Positions 6,062-11,402 of a DNA stretch of 15,441 nt are shown here, piece after piece (within the stretch, counting starts at the first letter, position 1; the number at the start of each line of letters is the position of its first letter). The stretch comes from Desulfovibrio sp. (GTDB lineage Bacteria; Desulfobacterota; Desulfovibrionia; Desulfovibrionales; Desulfovibrionaceae), in contig JAITDR010000017.1 in NCBI GenBank assembly GCA_031282465.1, positions 1 through 15,441 on the forward strand, read 5' to 3'. Below the pieces are notes generated by a model. That model had not been told where the DNA came from. It saw only the letters and a list, made by a program, of their open reading frames with translations, and searched no databases. A program made the position numbers and the translations under genes.

Positions 6062-7032
6062 ACGGGGACGCGCCGGCGCCTGCTTTCGGCGCGCCCCCCG
6101 CATCGCCCGGGCTTGATTGCGGCGTGTCCCGCCCCTCGCTTGCGCTTGATTTCAACGCGTCCGCTCCGCCGCTTGTGCTTGACTTCGACGCGTCCGTCCT
6201 GCCGCTTGAGCCGGATGAACGGCGCATCCCCCTCGGGGAATGGCGGGAGCGCATAGGCTTCGGCTGTTCCCGGCGCGATTTCGCCCGCCTGGAAACCTTT
6301 CTCGACCGCGCCATGCCTGCGGCGCACGGGCCGGTGTTCCTCGGCAGCGGCGATTTCCATCATGTTTCCCTTGCCCTGCTGCGCAGGCTCATCCGCGCTC
6401 ATGCGTCCGCACCCGCTTCACTTGATCTGGTGATTCTCGACAATCACCCGGACAACATGCTCTACCCCTTCGGCGTACACTGCGGTTCCTGGGCGGGCCG
6501 CGCCGCCGCTCTCGAGGCCGTGCGGCATGTGCATGTCGCGGGCATCACGTCGCCGGACATCGGTCTTCTGCATGCCTGGGAGAATGATTGCAGGCCTTTT
6601 TTGCGGAAGAAACTGACCTGGTGGAGCGTAGGCCGGCACGCGCCGTTGCCGTCCTTGATCGCCGGGAAAGAGCACGCCCGCTGCTTTCGCTCGGTCGACG
6701 CATTGCTTGCCGCGTTTTTGCCGCGTCTGCGGGACATGGAGAACGTCTATCTTTCTGTGGACAAGGATGTGCTGCATCCTGATGCGGTTTACACCGGGTG
6801 GGATCAGGGGCTTTTCCGGCCGGAGCATGTGGAAGCCGTCGCGGCGTGCTGTGCAGGGCGGCTGGTCGGTGTCGACATTTGCGGTGATTATGCGCGCCGC
6901 TCTTACCGGAGCATCGGCAAACGCCTGCTCTGCCGTCTGGACGGGCTTGAGGGTGCCCCTCCCGTGGATGCGCAACGCATCGGGGAGCGCGGCAGGGAAA
7001 TCAATGTGAAAATTCTGGAAGCACTGCGCTGA
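6058..7032 (+). CDS. Arginase/ureohydrolase-superfamily protein of unknown substrate
   Basis: The GTG at 6058 overlaps the GNAT stop. The 324-residue product has the dimanganese site of the arginase fold. GSGDFHH (96-102) stands for the first histidine loop (GGDHS in arginase), LDNHPDN (127-133) for DAHxD with Asp128, His130 and Asp132, and SVDKDVLHPD (233-242) for SxDxDxxDP with Asp235 and Asp237. GVDICGD (271-277) fills the later acidic segment. The family hydrolyses C-N bonds of guanidines (arginine, agmatine, formimidoylglutamate, guanidinobutyrate). The DNHPDN variant and the W-rich middle (TWWSVG) differ from classical arginase and agmatinase, so the substrate is open. The first 47 residues are an extension built from three 11-residue repeats. 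An internal GTG at codon 40 could serve as a start but has no ribosome site. Confidence 0.85.
   Translation: MNGDAPAPAFGAPPASPGLDCGVSRPSLALDFNASAPPLVLDFDASVLPLEPDERRIPLGEWRERIGFGCSRRDFARLETFLDRAMPAAHGPVFLGSGDFHHVSLALLRRLIRAHASAPASLDLVILDNHPDNMLYPFGVHCGSWAGRAAALEAVRHVHVAGITSPDIGLLHAWENDCRPFLRKKLTWWSVGRHAPLPSLIAGKEHARCFRSVDALLAAFLPRLRDMENVYLSVDKDVLHPDAVYTGWDQGLFRPEHVEAVAACCAGRLVGVDICGDYARRSYRSIGKRLLCRLDGLEGAPPVDAQRIGERGREINVKILEALR
6103..6201 (+). repeat. Three 33-bp tandem repeats inside the arginase-like gene
   Basis: Units 6103-6135, 6136-6168 and 6169-6201 follow without gaps. Units 2 and 3 agree at 26 of 33 bases, and units 1 and 2 at 22 of 33. They encode SPGLDCGVSRP, SLALDFNASAP and PLVLDFDASVL, keeping the frame. 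The last unit is the native beginning of the fold, so the earlier two look like stepwise duplications. Confidence 0.7.
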
Positions 7033-7034
7033 AA

Positions 7035-7129
7035 CGCGCCGAAAAGTGACCGCCGGTTCGTTTTGTCGGCGTGCCGGCCTGTCCCGCTGTTCCAATCCCG
7101 GATACCGGCAGGCAAGGGTGATCCGGGAT
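7035..7129. terminator. Inverted repeats in convergent intergenic region (possible bidirectional terminator)
   Basis: Two structures lie between the arginase-like stop and the O-methyltransferase stop. Arms at 7035-7045 and 7061-7073 pair through GCCGA/TCGGC plus an A/T extension with one bulge. ATCCCGGAT (7095-7103) and ATCCGGGAT (7121-7129) are a perfect 9-bp inverted repeat with a 17-base loop. Neither has a clean T-run beyond the stem, so transcription stop is inferred from the convergent setting. Confidence 0.4.
7071..7104. repeat. Dispersed repeat, copy 2
   Basis: Second copy of the element at 4700-4733 (27 of 34 bases identical, same orientation). Its CCCGGAT end is also the left arm of the 9-bp inverted repeat at 7095-7129, which copy 1 lacks. 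Confidence 0.5.
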
Positions 7130-7143
7130 CGGACACAGCGGAT

Positions 7144-7803
7144 TCAGCCGAGGCGCAGGGACAATTCGACGCCCTCGGAGAGCCGCGCAGACAAGTAGCC
7201 TCCAGCGGGCGACCGCACACGCGCCAGATACTCGGGATTGTGGTCGGCATCGTCGGCCAGGACCAACGCGCCCGGCCTGAGGCGGCTCTCCGTCAGGCTC
7301 AAAATTTCGGGATACAACGCCTTGGCGCCGTCGAGCAGGAGCATGTCGATGTTTTCCGGAAGATCGGCGCGAAACGTCTGCAGAGCGTCGCCCTCCCGGA
7401 GTTCCACCAGATCGGTAAGACCGCCTTCCGCCAGATTTTGTCGGGCGCGTGCCGCCTTGGACGCCTCGAACTCGCCGGTGATGAGGATGCCGCCGCCGTT
7501 GTCCCGCAAGGCCGCGGCAAGGTGCAGGGTCGATAGTCCGAACGAGGTCCCGAACTCGACGATAGCCCGCGCTCCGCAACTCCGCGCAAGCATATAGAGC
7601 AGCCTGCCGGTTTCCCGCGAAACGGCGAGCGGGAAATCCTTGAGGCTGCCGTAGAAGTCGAGATACTCGGTCCGACTCCGCATCAGGCGCTCCACCTCCG
7701 AAGCGGAGAGATGGGCCACCGCGGCCCTTGTCGCAGGCTCCGCAGCGGCGGCTTCGCTGAACAGGCGGTCCAGCAGGGGGGCAAGATTGGTCAAGGTGTT
7801 CAT
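7144..7803 (-). CDS. SAM-dependent O-methyltransferase (class I, catechol/caffeoyl-type)
   Basis: The 219-residue protein starts at ATG 7803, which has GGAG seven bases upstream; a TTG farther up at 7851 is unsupported and would lie at the edge of the terminator T-run. It shows the class I Rossmann methyltransferase order: motif I VEFGTSFG (82-89), acidic end of strand 2 TGEFEASKA (109-117), GDAL (138-141), LLLDGAK (155-161) with Asp158, and LADDADHNPE (182-191). The D-G-A-K and DD-x-D positions match metal-dependent O-methyltransferases of family 3 (COMT-like). The hydroxylated small-molecule substrate cannot be told. It stands alone on the minus strand, convergent with the arginase-like gene and divergent from metE, and its leader contains an intrinsic terminator. 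Confidence 0.88.
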   Translation of the reverse strand: MNTLTNLAPLLDRLFSEAAAAEPATRAAVAHLSASEVERLMRSRTEYLDFYGSLKDFPLAVSRETGRLLYMLARSCGARAIVEFGTSFGLSTLHLAAALRDNGGGILITGEFEASKAARARQNLAEGGLTDLVELREGDALQTFRADLPENIDMLLLDGAKALYPEILSLTESRLRPGALVLADDADHNPEYLARVRSPAGGYLSARLSEGVELSLRLG

Positions 7804-7849
7804 GGCGGTACTCCAGCTTGGGTATGCCGCAGCATCGGGTCGGGAATGC

Positions 7850-7897
7850 AAAAAAACAACGCATCCCGTCCCCGCCGTTGCGGGAGGTGATGCGTTG
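7850..7897 (-). terminator. Strong intrinsic terminator upstream of the O-methyltransferase (attenuator candidate)
   Basis: On the minus strand, CAACGCATC pairs with GATGCGTTG (plus-strand 7857-7865 with 7889-7897). An inner CCCGC/GCGGG stem (7871-7875 with 7880-7884) closes a 4-base loop, and seven T residues (7856-7850) follow directly. It lies 47 bases before the O-methyltransferase start, so it can only end a minus-strand RNA made upstream. In the same RNA, GCGTT just upstream could pair with the AACGC of the 5' arm and act as antiterminator. Confidence 0.8.
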
Positions 7898-7941
7898 AGT
7901 GACGTTAACGCTTACGCGACAAGCCGTAAGGCTTGTGTATG
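7850..7941 (-). ncRNA. Predicted short leader RNA or sRNA ending at the attenuator
   Basis: If the promoter at 7947-7975 is used, a roughly 90-base minus-strand RNA would run from about 7940 to the terminator T-run. It would contain a perfect hairpin (ACAAGCC/GGCTTGT, 7919-7936, 4-base loop) and the terminator hairpin. I do not recognise a known riboswitch class. It may be an attenuation leader of the methyltransferase gene, or an independent small RNA. Confidence 0.35.
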
Positions 7942-7946
7942 GAAGC

Positions 7947-7975
7947 TGTTTACAGGATGCGCTCCATGCCGTCAA
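7947..7975 (-). promoter_or_regulatory. Candidate minus-strand promoter for the leader RNA
   Basis: Reading the minus strand, TTGACG (7975-7970) is followed after 17 bases by TAAACA (7952-7947). The -35 box is good and the -10 box is poor. It is the best candidate between the metE promoter and the terminator. Confidence 0.3.
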
Positions 7976-7993
7976 GGGTGCGCGAAAAATGCC

Positions 7994-8022
7994 TTGACAG
8001 CCTTGCCGCCTTTATATATCAA
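7994..8022 (+). promoter_or_regulatory. Promoter of metE
   Basis: A consensus -35 TTGACA (7994-7999) and TATCAA (8017-8022) lie 17 bases apart within an AT-rich run. The start would be near 8030, just before the first stem of the cobalamin riboswitch at 8034, which supports the assignment. Confidence 0.6.
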
Positions 8023-8033
8023 TTTATTCAGAT

Positions 8034-8179
8034 ATTGTGATAAAAACGGAAAGCGGTGCAAAGCCGCTGCGGACGCGCCACCGTAACCGGCAAAATCCAG
8101 CCGAAGCCACTGTCTGCCGAAAGCGGGCGGGAAGGCGAGGCATCTGTGGGCCGGGAGCCGGGAGACGACTTGTCACAAT
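8034..8179 (+). promoter_or_regulatory. Cobalamin (vitamin B12) riboswitch
   Basis: The aptamer is closed by ATTGTGA (8034-8040) pairing with TCACAAT (8173-8179). Inside, in the family order, are GGAAAGCGGTGCAAAGCCG (8048-8066), the GCGCCACCGTAACC segment (about 8075-8088), AGCCACTG (8105-8112), GGGAAGGCG (8129-8137) and the B12 box GAGCCGGGAGAC. These are hallmarks of the adenosyl/methylcobalamin riboswitch family. It sits between the metE promoter and gene, where B12 binding should block expression of the B12-independent enzyme. Confidence 0.92.
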
Positions 8180-8287
8180 CGCCGCGACAGGCGCGGCACG
8201 GCAGTACTGTCTCGCGTACAGGCAACTTGCCCCATCTGTTCAGGGTGCGCGACGCGCCCCGGCCGTTGAACTACGTGAACGGACTGC

Positions 8288-8312
8288 CCTTTCAAACCAC
8301 TTTTGAAAGGAG
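8288..8312 (+). promoter_or_regulatory. Shine-Dalgarno hairpin before metE (riboswitch expression platform)
   Basis: CCTTTCAAA (8288-8296) and TTTGAAAGG (8302-8310) form a perfect 9-bp stem with a 5-base loop. The 3' arm contains the first bases of the ribosome site GAAAGGAG (8305-8312), so the folded form hides it. No terminator T-run occurs between the aptamer and metE, which points to translational control. Confidence 0.65.
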
Positions 8313-8317
8313 CAACC

Positions 8318-10600
8318 ATGCGCATTCACATCCTCGGTTTTCCCTCCATCGGGAAACGGCGGGAGCAGAAACAGGCTCTCGAAGCTTTCTGGGACGGCGC
8401 TCTTTCCGTCGACGCCCTCTCCGCGACATGCACGGAACTGAAAAAACGCCACTGGCATATACAGAAGGAATCCGGTCTTGATTATGTGAGTACCGGCGAT
8501 TTCTCCCTGTATGACCGCATGCTGGACGTAACCTGCATGCTCGGCGCGCTGCCGGAGCGCTTCACGCCGTGCCTCGGCGATGCCCCCACGGACAGGTATT
8601 TCAGTCTGGCGCGCGGCAATGCGGAACGCAACACAGCCCCCCTGGAAATGACCAAGTGGTTCGACACCAATTACCATTACCTTGTGCCGGAAATCGACAG
8701 TGACCGCCCCTGGACCGCCGGCACGCACCCGGTCGTCGCCGACACCAAGTCGGCCCGTGAACTCGGTTTTTCGCCCAAGCCCGCGATTATCGGGCCGTTT
8801 ACCTGGCTGACCCCGGCAAAAGCGCCGCGGGACGTTCTCAAGTGGTCGCGGCTTGATGCCGTCGTCTCCTCCTACGTGAACCTGCTGACCGGCCTTGCCC
8901 CCTATTGCGACTGCATCCAGATCGAGGAGCCGGTACTGTGCACGGAACTTCTGCCGGATGACATCCGCGGACGCTTTCACGAAGCATACGCGACGCTGAA
9001 CGCGGCCTGCCCGAAACTTATGCTGACGACCTATTTCGGGGCGCTCGGGCGCAATCTGCAAACCGCCGTCGGGTCCGGTTGCGCCGTTCTGCATGTCGAT
9101 ATGGTGCGCGGCCGGAAACAGTTCGACGACATTCTGAACGCGCTTCCACGTGATATGGCGCTGTCGCTCGGCGTAGTAGACGGACGCAATATTTGGAAAA
9201 TCGATTATTCCACGGTAGTTCCGCTTATCAAGCGGGCCGTTTCCGCGCTCGGCAAAGACCGCGTTCTTTCGGGCTCAAGTTGCTCGCTGCTCCATTGCCC
9301 TGTGGACGTGACGGAAGAAACGGCCCTGCCGGAACATATCAGGAACCGCATGGCCTTCGCCGTCCAGAAATGCGCTGAACTGTCGACGTTGCGCGACATT
9401 ATCGAGAAAGAAGGCGCGGGCTCCGCAGGGGGGTATGCGGCAGCCGCGTATGCCGCGCCGGCGCAGCCCCGCGAGCAGCATCCCGCCGGCCGCGTCGAGG
9501 CGGTTCGGGAACGCGTCGCCGCCGTCACGCCGGACATGCTTTCGCGCCGCTCCCCCTATCCGGAACGCCGCGCCGCCCAAGCCCGGCTCAATCTGCCGCC
9601 GCTGCCCGCGACGACCATCGGCTCGTTTCCGCAGACCGATGCCATCCGCAAAACGCGACTGGACTACAAACGCGGAACCATTTCGGAAGCGGATTATGTC
9701 GCCGTCATCCGGAGCGAAATCCGCAAGTGCATCGAAAAACAGGAACAACTCGGCCTTGACGTTCTTGTTCACGGCGAAGCAGAGCGCAACGACATGGTGG
9801 AGTATTTCGGCCAACAGCTCGGCGGATTCTGCTTTACGCAAAACGGCTGGGTGCAGAGTTACGGAAGCCGCTGCGTAAAGCCGCCGGTCATATACGGCGA
9901 CGTCTACCGCAAACATCCCATGACCACGGACTGGATACTCTACGCGCAGTCACTTACGAAAAAGCCGGTCAAAGGCATGTTGACCGGGCCGGTGACGATT
10001 CTGTGCTGGAGTTTTGTGCGTGACGATTTGGAGCGCAGCGAAGTCTGCAAACAGATTGCCCTGGCCGTTCGTGACGAAGTGCAAAGCCTGGAAAAGGCAG
10101 GCATCCGCGTCATCCAGATTGACGAGGCCGCCCTTCGCGAAGGCATGCCGTTGACCCGCGACGAGGCGGAAGTGTACCTGCGTTGGGCTGTGGATGCCTT
10201 TCGCCTTGCCGCGTCGGGAGTGGATGACTCCACGCAGATACACTCCCACATGTGCTACAGCGAATTCAATTCCATCCTGACCTGGATAGCCGAAATGGAT
10301 GCGGACGTCATCAGCATTGAAGCGAGCCGCAGCGGCATGGAACTGCTGGACGCGTTCACCGACGTTCACTATCAAGGCGCGGTCGGGCCGGGCGTGTACG
10401 ACATCCACAGTCCGCGCATTCCGACGGAAGAAGAAATAACGCGGCTGCTGCGCAGGGCGTTGCGCCATATACCCGAAGACCAACTGTGGGTGAATCCCGA
10501 TTGCGGACTGAAAACGCGCCGCTGGGAAGAAGCATGGCCGTCGCTGCAACACATGGTTGCCGCCGCCGCGCGGTTGCGCGCCGAAACGGCGCGCCGCTGA
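8318..10600 (+). CDS. metE: Cobalamin-independent methionine synthase MetE
   Basis: MetE moves the methyl group of 5-methyltetrahydropteroyl-triglutamate to homocysteine in the last step of methionine synthesis, in the cytoplasm. The 760-residue length is normal (E. coli 753). The ATG at 8318 follows AAAGGAG and begins MRIHILGFPSIGKRREQK. The duplicated barrel is complete: folate-binding N-terminal half (to about 360), a low-complexity linker (about 375-400, rich in Ala, Pro and Gln), and the catalytic half beginning TTIGSFPQT. Zinc ligands are visible as HSHMC (His644, Cys646), ISIEASRS (Glu668) and NPDCG (Cys729). These match E. coli His641, Cys643, Glu665 and Cys726 with a constant offset of three. 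The B12 riboswitch upstream suggests the cell also has B12-dependent MetH and uses MetE when B12 is short. Confidence 0.98.
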   Translation: MRIHILGFPSIGKRREQKQALEAFWDGALSVDALSATCTELKKRHWHIQKESGLDYVSTGDFSLYDRMLDVTCMLGALPERFTPCLGDAPTDRYFSLARGNAERNTAPLEMTKWFDTNYHYLVPEIDSDRPWTAGTHPVVADTKSARELGFSPKPAIIGPFTWLTPAKAPRDVLKWSRLDAVVSSYVNLLTGLAPYCDCIQIEEPVLCTELLPDDIRGRFHEAYATLNAACPKLMLTTYFGALGRNLQTAVGSGCAVLHVDMVRGRKQFDDILNALPRDMALSLGVVDGRNIWKIDYSTVVPLIKRAVSALGKDRVLSGSSCSLLHCPVDVTEETALPEHIRNRMAFAVQKCAELSTLRDIIEKEGAGSAGGYAAAAYAAPAQPREQHPAGRVEAVRERVAAVTPDMLSRRSPYPERRAAQARLNLPPLPATTIGSFPQTDAIRKTRLDYKRGTISEADYVAVIRSEIRKCIEKQEQLGLDVLVHGEAERNDMVEYFGQQLGGFCFTQNGWVQSYGSRCVKPPVIYGDVYRKHPMTTDWILYAQSLTKKPVKGMLTGPVTILCWSFVRDDLERSEVCKQIALAVRDEVQSLEKAGIRVIQIDEAALREGMPLTRDEAEVYLRWAVDAFRLAASGVDDSTQIHSHMCYSEFNSILTWIAEMDADVISIEASRSGMELLDAFTDVHYQGAVGPGVYDIHSPRIPTEEEITRLLRRALRHIPEDQLWVNPDCGLKTRRWEEAWPSLQHMVAAAARLRAETARR

Positions 10601-10602
10601 AA

Positions 10603-10683
10603 CCGGGCGCGGCTTCGGGTTGCCGCCGACGGAACCGCTCCGCGTCCGATGCGTCGACCCGAAGCCGCCCCGGCCGGCTTTTT
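10603..10683 (+). terminator. Intrinsic terminator of metE
   Basis: Arms 10609-10620 and 10657-10668 are a perfect 12-bp inverted repeat (GCGGCTTCGGGT and its complement). CCGGG/CCCGG (10603-10607 with 10669-10673) extends it past one bulged C. A five-T run (10679-10683) follows closely. The loop is long (36 bases). Confidence 0.7.
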
Positions 10684-10707
10684 CCTCGTCAATGACAATT
10701 TTTTACG

Positions 10708-10737
10708 TTGTCCCTGCCGAAAATACCCGGTTATATT
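10708..10737 (+). promoter_or_regulatory. Candidate promoter of the decayed chemoreceptor gene
   Basis: TTGTCC (10708-10713) and TATATT (10732-10737) lie 18 bases apart after the metE terminator, about 110 bases before the first codon of the pseudogene. It could be the vestigial promoter of that gene, or still feed the intact chemoreceptor downstream. Confidence 0.3.
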
Positions 10738-10854
10738 CCGTCAGTGTATTACCCGAAGCGTATTCTTTTCCGGCGCCTTCCACCCCGCGGAGAGAAGCCG
10801 GCCGGCATGTCTCCTCCCTGAAGAGAGAGGCTTCAAGCCATAACGACATTTCTG

Positions 10855-11323
10855 ATGAAAATTGACAAAAAACTGCTGCTGCCCGCAGGTACGACAATTG
10901 TTGCCCTGGTTACTGCGTATCGCGTTACAGATTACTATGTGCTTACAGACTATGGGGCCTCAACGATGCAAGCCGCTCTGTTTACCGCATCAAAGGCAAT
11001 ACAATGTTACCTTGACTAAAGTATGCGTATGTGCTGTGCTGCAGCCGGGGAGTTCGACGCGGATAAGGCGTCGGCGCAGGCGGTTGCGGAAAAGGACCAG
11101 CCGTTTGCCGAAACCTGTGCGGATGCAATAAATTCCCTTGCCGGAGCCGGTCTTGACCATAGTCGACACGGAAACTGCCGTATGTGAGGGAGGCCGCTCT
11201 GTAAAAGCGGGTAGTGCATTGGAGTTCGACCGGATCGGCGCGGCGCTTCCTCCGAGGCAGGGCAAAACAATTCTCGTATGGAGTATAATAACCACAAAAA
11301 CCGAACGTGTTATGGAACAGTAG
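10855..11323 (+). pseudogene. Remnant of a chemoreceptor periplasmic (Cache-like) sensor domain
   Basis: An ATG at 10855 opens MKIDKKLLLPAGTTIVALVT, the usual cytoplasmic tip and first membrane helix of a methyl-accepting chemotaxis protein. The frame meets TAA after 54 codons (11017), then stays open and coding-like (EFDADKASAQAVAEKDQPFA) up to 11187. From about 11150 the sense moves into another frame (LTIVDTETAVCEGGRSVKAG, later GKTILVWSIITTKTE), stopping at 11321. The order resembles the Cache sensor domains of sulfate reducers. The second membrane helix, HAMP and signalling domain are missing. One stop, one frameshift and a 3' deletion make it a decayed gene, lying just upstream of the intact receptor. 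The family assignment is by eye. The rest of the 802-base interval (10601-11402) holds only regulatory candidates. Confidence 0.55.
11284..11289 (+). promoter_or_regulatory. Consensus -10 hexamer upstream of the chemoreceptor
   Basis: TATAAT at 11284-11289 is a perfect -10 box inside the pseudogene, about 114 bases before the receptor start. No good -35 box precedes it. A weak flagellar-sigma-like arrangement (TAAA near 11341, then GCGGGAAA) lies closer to the gene, but matches too poorly to call. Confidence 0.3.
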
Positions 11324-11402
11324 AGAAAATAGCGCATTGATAAACCTGTAAGCACGCTGCGGGAAAAGATCCCGGCATCAAACGCTTCGAGGAGTAAGAA
11401 CG

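Noticed and set aside
5444-6103. Antisense frame of about 219 codons opposite the GNAT gene
   Set aside because: Low-complexity, Arg/Gln/Ala-rich shadow of a GC-rich gene; no start signal.
7087-7104. T-arm-like sequence (GTTCCAATCCCGG), possible tRNA end or attachment site
   Set aside because: The T-loop would carry a pyrimidine at the conserved purine position, no acceptor stem or anticodon arm precedes it, and copy 1 at 4700 is even less tRNA-like.
7001-7975. Long minus-strand frame of 324 codons overlapping the O-methyltransferase
   Set aside because: It is a different frame over the O-methyltransferase gene and spans the intrinsic terminator. The methyltransferase frame has all the family motifs.
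8034-8179. Possible FNR/HcpR-type site from TTGTGA and TCACAA
   Set aside because: The two halves are over 130 bases apart and form the closing stem of the cobalamin riboswitch.
8240-9916. Long antisense frames opposite metE
   Set aside because: They mirror metE codon structure, show no recognisable motifs and have no ribosome sites.
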